Origin: Cyanobium sp. PCC 7001
Lineage (GTDB): Bacteria; Cyanobacteriota; Cyanobacteriia; PCC-6307; Cyanobiaceae
DNA length: 64,000 nucleotides
Assembly: GCF_000155635.1 (NCBI RefSeq)
Contig: NZ_DS990556.1
Span: forward strand, 1,471,637-1,535,636
Reading direction: 5' to 3'
Below are positions 17,947 through 27,079 of this stretch, one piece after another (within the stretch, counting starts at the first letter, position 1; the number at the start of each line of letters is the position of its first letter). The notes under the pieces are model-generated. The model had not been told where the DNA came from. It searched no databases and saw nothing but the letters and a program-made list of their open reading frames with translations. Position numbers and translations under genes: made by a program.

Positions 17947-18432
17947 ATGCAATGCCCCTCCTGCCAACACACCGACAGCCGGGTTCTGGAGTCCCGTGCG
18001 GCGGATGCCGGGCGCAGTGTGCGGCGGCGGCGGGAATGCCTCAACTGCGAGTTCCGCTTCACCACCTACGAGCGGGTGGAAACGGTGCCGATCACGGTGA
18101 TCAAGCGCAGCGGAGCCCGTGAGGCCTTCAACCGCGGCAAGCTCCTCCACGGCCTGCTGCGCGCCTGCGAGAAGACCGGGCTCGAACCGGCCCGCCTCGA
18201 GGTGGTGGTGGACGAGATCGAACTGGCGCTGCAGCAACGCACGGGCCGGGAGGTGAGCAGCGCCGAGATCGGTGAGCTCGTGCTGCAACAACTGGCCGAG
18301 ATGAGTGAGGTGGCCTACGTGCGTTTCGCCTCGGTGTACCGCCAGTTCCAGGGCATCAGCGACTTCATCGCCACCCTGGAGGGGCTGCACCGCCGCACCA
18401 CCAAGCCTTCGGCCCTGGCGGCCGTGGGCTGA
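17947..18432 (+). CDS. nrdR: Transcriptional repressor NrdR
   Basis: 161 aa. The N-terminal zinc ribbon is visible as the paired cysteines CPSC and CLNC, with the basic segment [20 protein letters not shown] between. An ATP-cone domain follows ([20 protein letters not shown]). NrdR represses ribonucleotide reductase genes according to the ATP/dATP balance. Length is normal for the family (150 to 165 aa). It precedes rpsA by 124 bases; rpsA appears to have its own promoter. Confidence 0.96.
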   Translation: MQCPSCQHTDSRVLESRAADAGRSVRRRRECLNCEFRFTTYERVETVPITVIKRSGAREAFNRGKLLHGLLRACEKTGLEPARLEVVVDEIELALQQRTGREVSSAEIGELVLQQLAEMSEVAYVRFASVYRQFQGISDFIATLEGLHRRTTKPSALAAVG

Positions 18433-18473
18433 CACAGCCTGGCGCAGCCCCGGATCAGGGCGGGGTGCGTTGT

Positions 18474-18479
18474 TACGAT
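18474..18479 (+). promoter_or_regulatory. Candidate -10 element of rpsA
   Basis: TACGAT in GTTGTTACGATGG, 77 bases before the rpsA ATG. The same heptamer TTACGAT occurs before psbB. No clear -35 was seen, so it is tentative. Confidence 0.3.
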
Positions 18480-18556
18480 GGCGGATCGCGATAAAGCCGC
18501 TGGCGGGCGGTTTGGTCGTTCCCCTTCGCACTGCCCCGGGCAGGCCGCCATCCACC

Positions 18557-19612
18557 ATGACCGTGACCCCTTCCGACATCAGCAGCACCGAGGCCGATCT
18601 CGACCTGGCCGCTGAAGCGGCAGCCGATCTCGACCTCGCCATTCCGGAAGAGGTACCGACGGCCGATGACCCCAGCAGCCGGGCCGCGACGCGCGACCTC
18701 GACGGCGTCGGCTTCACCCTGGATGAGTTCGCCGCTCTGCTGAGCAAGTACGACTACAACTTCAAGCCCGGCGACGTCGTCAACGGCACCGTGTTCGCCC
18801 TGGAATCCAAGGGCGCCATGATCGACATCGGCGCCAAGACAGCGGCCTTCATGCCGCTCCAGGAGGTGTCGATCAACCGCGTGGAAGGGCTCAGCGACGT
18901 GCTGGAGCCCGGCGAGATCCGCGAATTCTTCATCCTCAGCGAGGAGAACGAGGACGGCCAGCTCACCCTCTCGATCCGCCGGATCGAATACCAGCGCGCC
19001 TGGGAGCGCGTGCGTCAGCTGCAGAAGGAGGACGCCACCATCTACTCCGAGGTGTTCGCCACCAACCGCGGTGGTGCCCTGGTGCGGGTCGAGGGGCTTC
19101 GGGGCTTCATCCCCGGCAGCCACATCAGCACCCGCAAGGCCAAGGAGGAGCTGGTGGCCGACTTCCTGCCCCTCAAGTTCCTGGAGGTGGACGAGGAGCG
19201 CAACCGGCTGGTGCTCAGCCACCGCCGCGCCCTGGTGGAGCGCAAGATGAACCGCCTCGAGGTGGGCGAAGTGGTGCTCGGCACCGTGCGCGGCATCAAG
19301 CCCTACGGCGCCTTCATCGACATCGGTGGGGTCAGCGGCCTGCTGCACATCTCCGAGATCAGCCACGAGCACATCGAGACCCCCCACACGGTGCTCAATG
19401 TGAATGATCAGATGAAGGTGATGATCATCGATCTCGATGCGGAGCGCGGCCGGATCTCCCTCTCCACCAAGGCCCTGGAACCGGAACCCGGCGACATGCT
19501 CACCGATCCCCAGAAGGTGTTCGACAAGGCCGAGGAGATGGCCGCCCGCTACAAGCAGATGCTGCTCGAGCAGGCCGAGGACAACGAACCGATGGGTGTC
19601 ACCCTCGACTGA
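18557..19612 (+). CDS. rpsA: 30S ribosomal protein S1
   Basis: 351 aa from ATG 18557. After an acidic N-terminal tail (about 45 residues) come three S1 RNA-binding domains, around residues 70 to 140, 155 to 225 and 240 to 310, the last with GTVRGIKPYGAFIDIGGVSGLLH. Three S1 domains is the usual cyanobacterial form, shorter than the six of E. coli. It acts in mRNA binding on the small subunit. The open frame begins upstream within nrdR, but that part has no S1 similarity. A HAD hydrolase gene follows 8 bases after the stop. Confidence 0.95.
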   Translation: MTVTPSDISSTEADLDLAAEAAADLDLAIPEEVPTADDPSSRAATRDLDGVGFTLDEFAALLSKYDYNFKPGDVVNGTVFALESKGAMIDIGAKTAAFMPLQEVSINRVEGLSDVLEPGEIREFFILSEENEDGQLTLSIRRIEYQRAWERVRQLQKEDATIYSEVFATNRGGALVRVEGLRGFIPGSHISTRKAKEELVADFLPLKFLEVDEERNRLVLSHRRALVERKMNRLEVGEVVLGTVRGIKPYGAFIDIGGVSGLLHISEISHEHIETPHTVLNVNDQMKVMIIDLDAERGRISLSTKALEPEPGDMLTDPQKVFDKAEEMAARYKQMLLEQAEDNEPMGVTLD

Positions 19613-19620
19613 CCTCCCCT

Positions 19621-20403
19621 GTGGCCCAGCTCCTGCTTCGGGGTGAGCCGCTCGCGGATGTGGACGCCGTCCTGTTCGACAAGGACGGCACCCTCTCCAT
19701 CAGCGAGCCCAGCCTCCTCGCCCTGGCCAACGCCAGGGTTTTTCATTGCGATCAGCTGTTGCGGCAGCAGCAGGCGGACCTGCACGGCCGGCTGGGGTCC
19801 GAGCTGCGTGATCTGCTGACGCGGGCCTACGGGCTGCGCGGCGACGGACTTGATCCCGCCGGCACCACGGCCGTGGCCAGCCGTGCCCACAACCTGATCT
19901 CAACGGCCACCGCCCTGGCCCAGCTGGGGCTGGGCTGGCCGGAAGCCCTGGAGCTGGCGGAGGCCACCTTCCTGGCGACGGACCATCTGCAGGGCGAGGG
20001 CAGCGCCCACCGCGCCGAAGCCACCGAAGGCCTCCATGCCCTGGTGGAGCGGCTGGCGAACGCCACGGTGCGCTGCGCCGTGATCAGCAACGATGACGTG
20101 TCCGGCATCGAGACGTTCCTTGCCAGCCAGGGAATCCGCCGGCATTTCCAGGCGATCTGGAGCGCGGAGCACAGTCCCCGCAAGCCGGATCCCGCCGCGG
20201 TGCTGGCCCTCTGCCGTGAGCTGGGGGTCGAGCCCGGGCGCTGCCTGCTGATCGGCGATGCGAACAGCGACCTGCTCATGGCCCGCCGGGCCGGGCTTGC
20301 CCAGGCCCTGGGGTACCTGGCGGGATGGCGCAGCGAGCCCCCGCTCGATGCCTCCTTTCCCCGGATGCGGCACTGGGAGGACCTGGAGGTGCAGCTGCCC
20401 TGA
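19621..20403 (+). CDS. HAD-family hydrolase (phosphoglycolate phosphatase-like)
   Basis: 260 aa from GTG 19621. It has the HAD motifs in order: DAVLFDKDGTLS (motif I, nucleophile Asp near residue 20), VISNDD (motif II), the Lys in HSPRKPDP (motif III), and CLLIGDANSDLLMAR (motif IV). A helical cap domain lies between motifs I and II. The fold and motifs resemble phosphoglycolate phosphatases, which detoxify the product of RuBisCO oxygenation, but substrate cannot be fixed from sequence. It is 8 bases downstream of rpsA. Confidence 0.85.
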   Translation: MAQLLLRGEPLADVDAVLFDKDGTLSISEPSLLALANARVFHCDQLLRQQQADLHGRLGSELRDLLTRAYGLRGDGLDPAGTTAVASRAHNLISTATALAQLGLGWPEALELAEATFLATDHLQGEGSAHRAEATEGLHALVERLANATVRCAVISNDDVSGIETFLASQGIRRHFQAIWSAEHSPRKPDPAAVLALCRELGVEPGRCLLIGDANSDLLMARRAGLAQALGYLAGWRSEPPLDASFPRMRHWEDLEVQLP

Positions 20404-20406
20404 GTG

Positions 20407-20435
20407 GATGCCGCGGCCCCTTCGGGCGCGGCATC
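20407..20435. other. GC-rich hairpin between the HAD gene and metK
   Basis: The arms GATGCCGCG (20407-20415) and CGCGGCATC (20427-20435) pair perfectly, with a short inner CCC/GGG stem. No T-run follows, so it is not a standard terminator. It lies 4 bases past the HAD stop and 36 bases before the metK ATG and could act in transcript stability or in the metK leader. It does not match a SAM riboswitch I can recognise. Confidence 0.6.
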
Positions 20436-20471
20436 ACGCCATAAGCTGTGGGCCCCGTCAGGCCGCACGCC

Positions 20472-21722
20472 ATGAGCAGGTACGTGTTCACCTCCGAGTC
20501 CGTGACGGAGGGGCACCCCGACAAGATCTGCGACCAGGTGAGCGATGCGGTGCTCGATGCCCTGCTCGCCGAGGATCCCGCCTCCCGGGTGGCCTGCGAA
20601 ACCGTGGTGAACACCGGGCTCTGCCTGATCACCGGCGAGGTGACCACCACGGCGCGGGTGGACTTCAACACGCTCGTGCGCAGCGTGATCGAGCAGATCG
20701 GCTACACCGGAGCCAGGGCCGGCGGCTTTGACGCCCATGGCTGCGCCGTGCTGGTGGCCCTGGATCAGCAGTCTCCCGACATCGCCCAGGGCGTGGACGA
20801 AGCCGACGACCACGACGGGGATCCCCTCGACAAGGTGGGAGCAGGGGACCAGGGGATCATGTTCGGCTTCGCCTGCGACGAAACCCCAGAGCTGATGCCG
20901 CTTCCCATCAGCCTGGCCCACCGTCTGGCCCGCCGCCTGGCGGAGGTGCGCCACGACGGCACCCTCGGCTACCTGCTCCCCGATGGCAAGACCCAGGTGA
21001 GCGTGGTCTACGAGGACAACCGGCCCGTGGCCATCGACACGATCCTGATCTCGACCCAGCACACTGCCGAGATCGATGGGGTGAGCGAGGAAAAGGCGCT
21101 GCGGGAGCGGATCGCGGCCGACCTCTGGGCCCACGTGGTGCTGCCAGCCACGGCGGATCTGAGCCTCAGGCCCAGTGCCGACACCACCCGCTTCCTGGTG
21201 AATCCCACCGGCAAGTTCGTGGTGGGCGGCCCCCAGGGGGATGCGGGCCTCACGGGCCGCAAGATCATCGTGGACACCTACGGAGGCTATGCCCGCCACG
21301 GCGGTGGCGCCTTCTCCGGCAAGGACCCCACCAAGGTGGACCGCTCGGCCGCCTACGCCGCCCGCTACGTGGCCAAGGCCCTGGTGGCCGCCGGCCTGGC
21401 CCGCAAGGCCGAGGTGCAACTCAGCTATGCCATCGGTGTGGCCAAACCGGTGAGTGTCCTGGTGGAGAGCTTCGGCACCGGCACCCTCAGCGATGCCGAG
21501 CTCACCACCCTGGTGCAACGGCACTTCGACCTGCGGCCAGGGGCCATCATCGAAACCTTCGGGCTGCGTGAGCTGCCGCAACAGCGCGGTGGCCGCTTCT
21601 ACCAGGACGTGGCGGCCTACGGCCACTTCGGACGGAGTGACCTGCGGCTGCCATGGGAAGACGTGCAGTCCATCGCTGCCGTGCTCAGGGACGCCAGCCG
21701 TTCCCTGGCTGCAGCCGCCTGA
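20472..21722 (+). CDS. metK: S-adenosylmethionine synthase
   Basis: 416 aa from ATG 20472 ([18 protein letters not shown]). It has the diagnostic GHPDKICDQ (methionine and ATP site), [10 protein letters not shown] and the P-loop-like [15 protein letters not shown], all full length. The enzyme makes AdoMet from methionine and ATP. AdoMet feeds PrmC, SpeD and other enzymes in this window. The preceding hairpin may be part of its leader. Confidence 0.98.
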   Translation: MSRYVFTSESVTEGHPDKICDQVSDAVLDALLAEDPASRVACETVVNTGLCLITGEVTTTARVDFNTLVRSVIEQIGYTGARAGGFDAHGCAVLVALDQQSPDIAQGVDEADDHDGDPLDKVGAGDQGIMFGFACDETPELMPLPISLAHRLARRLAEVRHDGTLGYLLPDGKTQVSVVYEDNRPVAIDTILISTQHTAEIDGVSEEKALRERIAADLWAHVVLPATADLSLRPSADTTRFLVNPTGKFVVGGPQGDAGLTGRKIIVDTYGGYARHGGGAFSGKDPTKVDRSAAYAARYVAKALVAAGLARKAEVQLSYAIGVAKPVSVLVESFGTGTLSDAELTTLVQRHFDLRPGAIIETFGLRELPQQRGGRFYQDVAAYGHFGRSDLRLPWEDVQSIAAVLRDASRSLAAAA

Positions 21723-21757
21723 GCCCGGGCCGGCTGGCCCCCCGCTGATCCCAGCCC

Positions 21758-23050
21758 ATGCCCCCAAGCCTCCCCTGTGCCCTCGGCCTCGACCTCGGCA
21801 CGAGCGGGCTCCGACTGGTGGTGGTTGATGGGGCCGGCAACCCGGTGCTCGAGCAGGCCTCGGCCTACCCCGCCCCCTTCGAGGACCCTCGGGGATGGCG
21901 CCAGGGCTTTCAGCAGCTGTGCGGCCGGATCCCCCTCGAATGGCGCCGCAGCATCGGCGCGATCGCTGTGGATGGCACCTCCGGCACCCTGCTGCTCTGC
22001 CGTCACGACGGCAGCCTGCTGGAGGGCACTCTGGCGCGGGCTCTCCCCTACGCCCAGGTCTGCCCTGAGCAGGCGGCCGCGGCCGCGGCGATCGCCGGCG
22101 CCCCGCCCGGCCAGGCAGGTCCTGCGGCCAGTGCCAGCGGCAGCCTGGCCCGCGCTCTTCGCCTGCTGGAGCATGCCGCCGGTGCCGCCGAGCCCCTGCT
22201 CCTGCGCCACCAGGCCGACTGGCTGATGGGTTGGCTGCTGGGGGACTGGCAGTGGGGGGAGGCCGGCAACAACGTGCGGCTCGGCTGGAACCTGGAAACA
22301 GGGCAGTGGGGCGGCCGGATCGCCGAGCAGCCCTGGAGCGCGGCCCTGCCGCGGATCTGCGACTCCGGCACGGTGCTGGGAACCCTGGCCCCAGCGGCAG
22401 CCCGCGCACTGGGACTGCCCCGGGAGTGCCGGGTCGTGGCCGGCAGCACCGATGCCAACGCCGGTGTGCTGGCCGCCGACCCAGGCCCCGAGGACGGCGT
22501 CACCGTGCTGGGCACCACCCTGGTGCTGAAGCAGTTCGTGGAGCGGCCCCTGCATGGCTCCGGCATCAGTTGCCACCGGGTGGCGGGCCGCTGGCTGGTG
22601 GGTGGGGCCTCCAACAGTGGGGCAGGGGTGCTGGCCCGGTTCTTCAGCCCCGGGCAGCTGGAGGAACTGAGCCGCCAGATCGACCCGGCCCGGCCCACGG
22701 GCCTGGAGCTCCGCCCCCTGCCCGGCCGGGGAGAGCGCTTCCCGGTGGATGACCCCGCCCTGGAGCCGGTGCTGGACCCCAGGCCGGTGAGTGACGCGCT
22801 CTACCTGCAGGCGCTGCTGGAAGGCCTGGCCACCATCGAGCAGGCGGGCTGGCAGACACTTGCCGCCCTCGGTGCGCCTCCCATCCGTCGCGTCATCACC
22901 CTGGGGGGGGGCGCCCGCAACCCCCAGTGGCGCCGCCTGCGCGAGCAGCGCCTGGGGGTGCCCGTGCTCAACCGCGCCGGCCTCTCCGCCGCCCTCGGCA
23001 TGGCCAGACTGGCCGCATCCAAGCTCGGGACTTCCCTCGGCCCACCATGA
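21758..23050 (+). CDS. FGGY-family carbohydrate kinase (D-ribulose kinase-like)
   Basis: 430 aa. N-terminal ALGLDLGTSGLRLVVVD is the FGGY phosphate-1 motif, AVDGTSGTLLLC follows, and the C-terminal VITLGGGARNPQWRRLREQ is the adenosine motif. The cyanobacterial member of this group has been described as a D-ribulose kinase; xylulokinase is the older annotation. It is shorter than classical FGGY kinases (about 500 aa), which is usual for this cyanobacterial subgroup. It follows metK by 35 bases, and its stop overlaps the next small gene by 4 bases. Confidence 0.88.
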   Translation: MPPSLPCALGLDLGTSGLRLVVVDGAGNPVLEQASAYPAPFEDPRGWRQGFQQLCGRIPLEWRRSIGAIAVDGTSGTLLLCRHDGSLLEGTLARALPYAQVCPEQAAAAAAIAGAPPGQAGPAASASGSLARALRLLEHAAGAAEPLLLRHQADWLMGWLLGDWQWGEAGNNVRLGWNLETGQWGGRIAEQPWSAALPRICDSGTVLGTLAPAAARALGLPRECRVVAGSTDANAGVLAADPGPEDGVTVLGTTLVLKQFVERPLHGSGISCHRVAGRWLVGGASNSGAGVLARFFSPGQLEELSRQIDPARPTGLELRPLPGRGERFPVDDPALEPVLDPRPVSDALYLQALLEGLATIEQAGWQTLAALGAPPIRRVITLGGGARNPQWRRLREQRLGVPVLNRAGLSAALGMARLAASKLGTSLGPP

Positions 23051-23166
23051 ACGAACGTCTGCGCACCTGGATCTCGATGACCCTGTTCGTGGTGCTGGCG
23101 GGCTATGTCGGCTTCAGTGCCATCCGACTCGCCCTGCTGCTCTGGCAGCGATTCGCCATGGCCTGA
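23047..23166 (+). CDS. 39-aa single-helix membrane protein
   Basis: ATG at 23047 overlaps the kinase stop (ATGA). The 39-aa product begins MNERLRTWISM and has one hydrophobic helix (LFVVLAGYVGFSAIRLALLL), ending QRFAMA. The overlap and clean membrane profile suggest a real gene. Family and function are not recognised. Confidence 0.65.
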   Translation: MNERLRTWISMTLFVVLAGYVGFSAIRLALLLWQRFAMA

Positions 23167-23258
23167 GCCAGGCTCCGGTTCACCACGCCGCGTCCGAACG
23201 CCGTGCATTGCGCCACGGTCGGGCCAGACCCCTTCCCTTCTCCACTCCACCACCAGCC

Positions 23259-23531
23259 ATGTCCGCCGACCCCCTCACCGCCGCCGTGAGCGAGCGCATC
23301 TGCAAGCACATGAACGACGACCACGCCGATGCGGTGCTCAGCTACGCACGCCACTACGGGGGCATTCAGCAGGCCGACCAGGCGCGCATGCTGGCGATCC
23401 ACCCGGACGCCATGGAACTGGAGGTGGATGGTGCCACCATCCGCGTGCCCTTCGACCACACCCTCGGCGACAGCGAAGACGCCCACCGCACGCTGGTGGC
23501 GATGCTGCGCGCCCTGCCCGGACCCGCCTGA
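23259..23531 (+). CDS. DUF2470 domain protein
   Basis: 90 aa, entirely a DUF2470 domain: ICKHMNDDHADAVLSYARHYGG near residue 15, then MLAIHPDAMELEV and a C-terminal LVAMLRALPG. The same domain forms the C-terminal part of HugZ-like haem-utilisation proteins and occurs in plant chloroplast proteins. A role in haem handling is possible but unproven for stand-alone copies. ATG 23259 is chosen because the upstream open frame lacks similarity. Confidence 0.85.
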   Translation: MSADPLTAAVSERICKHMNDDHADAVLSYARHYGGIQQADQARMLAIHPDAMELEVDGATIRVPFDHTLGDSEDAHRTLVAMLRALPGPA

Positions 23532-23587
23532 GCAGCCCGCCCTGGCCAGGGGCCTGTGGCAACGCTGCCATCAGTGGCTGTGCTGCG

Positions 23588-24232
23588 ATGCTTTCCACCC
23601 TGCGGCAGAGCCTGGCCAGCCTGCTGCCACTGGAGTGGCTGATCCGGGGGTTGGATGGCGTCCACGCGCCTGGATCCGCGCCGCTGCTGCAGCCCTCCAT
23701 CCAGGGGGAACAACCGTTGCCCTGGTGGGCCGCGGGGCTCTACGAAGCCGGCCTGCGGCGCCAGCTCCTGGGGCTGCGGCGTGACCTCCAACCCCGGCGC
23801 CTGCTGCCGCTGGTGCGGCGGCTGGCGGCCACCCTCCAGGACGATCCGGGCCTGTCCACGCTGGGGGCCACGCCCCTGCTGGTGCCCATACCCAGCTGGA
23901 AGAGCCGGGCCAACCCCCTGCCACCCCTCCTCGCCCGCCAGCTCTCCTGCCAGCTGCACTGGCCCCTGGCCCCCCTGCTGGCCAGGAGCAGGCCGGTGCT
24001 CGGGCAGCACCGTCTCAACCGGGAGCTGCGCTGGGCCAACCAGCAAGGGGCCTTTCACTGTCTGGTGTCGGCACGGGCGGATTCGCGCGGCCGCCGGCCC
24101 GTGCTGCTGCTCGATGACATCCTCACCACCGGGGCCACCGCCTGCAACGCGGCGGCCAGCCTGGAGGAGGCCGGCTGGCGGACACTGGGCATGGCCTGTC
24201 TGGCGCGAACCCCGGAGCAGCGCAGGCCGTGA
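23588..24232 (+). CDS. comF: ComF family phosphoribosyltransferase-like protein
   Basis: 214 aa. The C-terminal half has the phosphoribosyltransferase motif VLLLDDILTTGATACNAAA and the ComF-type segments LVPIPSWKSR and LGQHRLNRELRWANQQGAF. ComF is needed for DNA uptake in naturally transformable bacteria, probably with the inner-membrane DNA translocation machinery. The N-terminal zinc-finger cysteines found in some ComF proteins are not visible here. With dprA in the same window it suggests competence. ATG at 23588; an alternative start further up in frame is possible. Confidence 0.85.
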   Translation: MLSTLRQSLASLLPLEWLIRGLDGVHAPGSAPLLQPSIQGEQPLPWWAAGLYEAGLRRQLLGLRRDLQPRRLLPLVRRLAATLQDDPGLSTLGATPLLVPIPSWKSRANPLPPLLARQLSCQLHWPLAPLLARSRPVLGQHRLNRELRWANQQGAFHCLVSARADSRGRRPVLLLDDILTTGATACNAAASLEEAGWRTLGMACLARTPEQRRP

Positions 24233-24262
24233 TCTAAGATCCCCGTGCCGCCGAGGCGGCGG

Positions 24263-24335
24263 GCCGGGATAGCTCAGTTGGTAGAGCAGGCGACTGAAAA
24301 TCGCCGTGTCCCCAGTTCAAATCTGGGTCCTGGCA
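24263..24335 (+). tRNA. trnF: tRNA-Phe (anticodon GAA)
   Basis: A 73-nt cloverleaf with acceptor arms GCCGGGA and TCCTGGC (one G-U pair), D-arm TAGCTCAGTTGGTAGAGC, anticodon loop CTGAAAA giving GAA, and T-arm GTTCAAATC. No CCA is encoded. Confidence 0.97.
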
Positions 24336-24515
24336 TCATCAACCAAGGGAACCAGCCCGGCGGGGTTGAATCGTGGGCTGGACCCATCCAGCAGCACCGC
24401 AGTGAGCCGTGGAGCACGCCTGCCCCGATGCCGATGCCGCCGGTCCTGGGTGCTGTGAAGGACACCGAGAGTGCTAGGACTCGCCTGTTCCAGGACCCAA
24501 CCGGACGCTCCAGCC

Positions 24516-24758
24516 ATGGCCCCGATCCGTGAGCCTGCCGGCAGCTCTTCCCAGGTGTTCAACAACGCCGACAGCTTTGCCCAGGCCTTCGATGAGGCCT
24601 GGAAGCAGCTGAGCCGCACTGGCCGCAGCCCGGAGCTGGACCGGGAGGCCAGCCTTGCCGCCGTGCTGGAGCAGCTCGCCGACCACCCCTTCCGCCGCAG
24701 CTCCCCCGAACTGGCGGAACAAGTGGCGCAATTCCGGCTGAGACTGCTCGGGCTCTGA
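24516..24758 (+). CDS. 80-aa hypothetical protein
   Basis: A small soluble, mostly helical protein starting at ATG 24516 (MAPIREPAG). The middle (ADSFAQAFDEAWKQLSRTG) and end (SPELAEQVAQFRLRLLGL) look amphipathic. No known family is recognised. Its coding pattern fits the neighbourhood, and it lies 52 bases upstream of the lyase gene in the same direction. Confidence 0.55.
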   Translation: MAPIREPAGSSSQVFNNADSFAQAFDEAWKQLSRTGRSPELDREASLAAVLEQLADHPFRRSSPELAEQVAQFRLRLLGL

Positions 24759-24810
24759 GGCTCCAGCCAAGGCCAGGGTCCTAACTTGACCGCAGCGCAG
24801 TTGAACCCCG

Positions 24811-25425
24811 GTGGTGATCGGCACAGCCTCCTCCTTGAGTCGACTGGTGCAGCTGCTGTGCGCAGGCTTCAGCAACCAGCAGCAGGCCTTCGACAACCCT
24901 CCTCTCTACGCCCACATCCTGGTGAAGATGCGGCCGCTTCCCCAGCTCGCCCCGGGATCGCTGCTGCTGGAGCAGAGCTACGCGATCAATCCGGCGGCGC
25001 CCTACCGGATCCGGGTGCTGCGGGCGGAGCGGCAGGGCGATGGCCTGGTGATCCACAACCAGGCCCTGGCCGATGACCAGCGCTTCTGGGGGGCGGTGGA
25101 GAACGACGAACTGCGCAGCCGCATCAGCGCCGCTGACCTGCGCCCCCTGGAGGGATGTGCCTACGTGGTGCGCGAGCACGCGGATGGATTCATCGGCGAA
25201 GTGGAGCCCGGCTGCCGCTGCCTGGTGGAACGCAAGGGACAGTCCACCTACCTGGTGAGCCGGCTGGAGCTCGATGCCCTGGGCATGCGCACCATCGACA
25301 CCGGCCATGACCCCCAATCCCACGCTCAGGTGTGGGGGTCCCTGGCGGGACCATTCGAGTTCAGCCGCACAAACGACTACAGCCACGAAATCCCCGCTGC
25401 CTGGCACGACGCCTTCCAGCAGTGA
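24811..25425 (+). CDS. cpcT: Phycobiliprotein lyase of the CpeT/CpcT family
   Basis: 204 aa. The conserved family pattern is clear: CAGFSNQQQAFDNPPLYAHI near residue 18, LEQSYAINPAAPYRIRVLR near residue 50, LEGCAYVVRE, and FEFSRTNDYSHEIPAAW at the end. CpcT attaches phycocyanobilin to Cys153 of the phycocyanin beta subunit, fitting the cpcB genes nearby. Start is GTG 24811. CpeT, which acts on phycoerythrin, is the alternative, but no phycoerythrin genes are visible. It marks the left end of the rod island. Confidence 0.88.
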   Translation: MVIGTASSLSRLVQLLCAGFSNQQQAFDNPPLYAHILVKMRPLPQLAPGSLLLEQSYAINPAAPYRIRVLRAERQGDGLVIHNQALADDQRFWGAVENDELRSRISAADLRPLEGCAYVVREHADGFIGEVEPGCRCLVERKGQSTYLVSRLELDALGMRTIDTGHDPQSHAQVWGSLAGPFEFSRTNDYSHEIPAAWHDAFQQ

Positions 25426-25467
25426 TCAGCTCCCGCACCTCATGGTGCGTGGGATCCGGGCTCGCGC

Positions 25468-25923
25468 TCAGGCCGTGAGCTGATCGGCCAGGTCATCCAT
25501 GAAGGGCTGCTCGCCGTCCTCGGGGAAGGGGTCGTCGATCGGCCCCTGTTCTGGCTGCATGTCCGGCCCGGCATGACAGGGATGCACGGGGGACAGACCC
25601 CGCCTGCCGGGTTCGTCGAGTCCCTGCAGCAGGGCCTCCACCCGGCTCAAGCGCTCTTCCGTGTCATCGAGACGCAGATCGGTACCGTCCGCCGGGTGGG
25701 GTGAAGCAGCCAGCTCGCGCCAGCTCTGGACCTCCTGGTGATGCGTCTCCAGGCGCTCCTCCAGCTCCAGGAGGCGTACCGTGAGTGTCTCCAGCACTTC
25801 AGAGAGGGTGTTGAGCTGGGAGGCCACCCGATCCACGAGGGGTTGCTGGAGGTGTTGCTCGCCCGGGCTCGGGGGGCCGGAACCTTGAGGCCCGGAGGGA
25901 TGATCCGCCGCGTCCACACCCAT
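25468..25923 (-). CDS. Hypothetical coiled-coil protein
   Basis: 151 aa from ATG 25923 (MGVDAADHPSG). It has a heptad-like stretch at residues 30 to 65 (VASQLNTLSEVLETLTVRLLELEERLETHH) and a second short one near residue 90 (TEERLSRVEALLQGL), so a coiled coil is likely. The C terminus is acidic. No family is recognised. It lies inside the phycobilisome island but on the opposite strand, convergent with the lyase gene. Confidence 0.55.
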   Translation of the reverse strand: MGVDAADHPSGPQGSGPPSPGEQHLQQPLVDRVASQLNTLSEVLETLTVRLLELEERLETHHQEVQSWRELAASPHPADGTDLRLDDTEERLSRVEALLQGLDEPGRRGLSPVHPCHAGPDMQPEQGPIDDPFPEDGEQPFMDDLADQLTA

Positions 25924-26052
25924 GGCTCCACACCGCTGGTGCCGTGATGGTATCGATCCCCGAAGCAGGCGCCAGACCCCAAGGCCGCCGCCGCCACGGG
26001 CTGCCACGGATGTAACGATTCTGAAAACCTGGCCATGGGGCCGCGACCGGCC

Positions 26053-26060
26053 CATAGGAT
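26053..26060 (+). promoter_or_regulatory. Candidate -10 region of the first rod-linker gene
   Basis: CATAGGAT in GGCCCATAGGATC. The nonamer GCCCATAGG (26050-26058) recurs at 28940-28948, upstream of the second rod-linker gene, in otherwise different sequence. That conservation suggests a shared promoter element, but the -35 and start site are not seen. Confidence 0.35.
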
Positions 26061-26176
26061 CTGCTGATGCAGCCGTTGGCACCGTCGTTTATCGCTGTCC
26101 ATCGCTGCACCGTGCGGTTGGCCAGCCCTGGCGGCCAACGGCCCCGACGCGTTTTCTCCCCAACGGCCTCACGCCC

Positions 26177-27022
26177 ATGACTCTCGCCAACGCTGCCTAC
26201 CTGGGCATCGAGCGTTTCGCCAACGATCGCACCAAAGAGAACTGGACCAATGCCTCGGAAAACGACAAGGCACTCCTGATTCGGGCGGTCTACAAGCAGG
26301 TGCTTGGCAACCAGTACGTGATGAAGAGCGAGCGGCTGGAAGGCCCTGAGTCGCTGTTCAAGCGGGGTTACCTCAGTGTCCGCGAGTTCGTGCGTCAGGT
26401 GGCCAAGAGTGGGCTCTACAAGCAGAAGTTCTTCGAAAACTGCAATCCCTATCGCTTCATCGAGCTGAACTTCAAGCATCTGCTGGGCCGTGCGCCTCAG
26501 AACAAGGCGGAGATGCTCCATCACTTCACCATCCTGCAGGAGCAGGGCTTCGACGCCGAAATCGACTCCTACATCGACAGCGCCGAATACCAGGAGCGCT
26601 TTGGCGAAGAGGTCGTTCCCTACCTGCACGGGTTCAACTACAACTCCGGCCAGCAGGGCCTGCAGTTCTCCTACATGCTCCAGCTCACCCGGGGAGTCGG
26701 AGCCTCTGTGCGGGGTGATCTGCTCAAGACCCAGTCCCGTCTGAATCCGGCCGTGCATGCCGAGCAGCCGCTGCCCGTCGTCAGCCCCAATGCCAAAGGC
26801 GCGGTGTTCCGCAAAGTGGCCACCGATGGTGTCACCCGGCAGGGCGTGGGTGCCGGCGAAGAGGGCCGCACCTTCCGGGTGGAAATTTCAGGCTTCAACA
26901 ACTATCGCCTGCACAAGCGCAGCAACCGGGTTCGCTTCATTCCCTTCAGCAAGCTGCTGCAGTACCAGCAGCAGATCCACCGCGAAGGTGGCCGGATCGC
27001 CAGCATCACCCCTGTGAACTGA
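26177..27022 (+). CDS. cpcC: Phycocyanin-associated rod linker polypeptide (copy 1)
   Basis: 281 aa from ATG 26177 (MTLANAAYLGIERFA). The N-terminal PBS linker-polypeptide domain covers about residues 15 to 150 (ALLIRAVYKQVLGNQYV, NPYRFIELNFKHLLGR). The C-terminal CpcD-like domain covers residues 230 to 281 (FRVEISGFNNYRLHKR and GGRIASITPVN). Such linkers thread phycocyanin hexamers into rods. It has a paralogue at 29003 with clear similarity along its length. cpcD follows 57 bases later. Confidence 0.97.
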   Translation: MTLANAAYLGIERFANDRTKENWTNASENDKALLIRAVYKQVLGNQYVMKSERLEGPESLFKRGYLSVREFVRQVAKSGLYKQKFFENCNPYRFIELNFKHLLGRAPQNKAEMLHHFTILQEQGFDAEIDSYIDSAEYQERFGEEVVPYLHGFNYNSGQQGLQFSYMLQLTRGVGASVRGDLLKTQSRLNPAVHAEQPLPVVSPNAKGAVFRKVATDGVTRQGVGAGEEGRTFRVEISGFNNYRLHKRSNRVRFIPFSKLLQYQQQIHREGGRIASITPVN

Positions 27023-27079
27023 CGTCCAGGCGAAACCCGTCCCGCCCAACCCCCACGTTCCCTCGCTCCCCATTCAGCC

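Noticed and set aside
20407-20471. SAM riboswitch before metK
   Set aside because: The leader is only 68 bases and holds one simple hairpin, too short for SAM-I or SAM-IV and without their motifs. I kept it only as a hairpin.
25430-25460. Hairpin between the CpcT-type lyase gene and the convergent hypothetical gene
   Set aside because: TCCCGCACC/GGTGCGTGGGA pairs partly but has a bulge and no T-run, so a terminator call was not supported.
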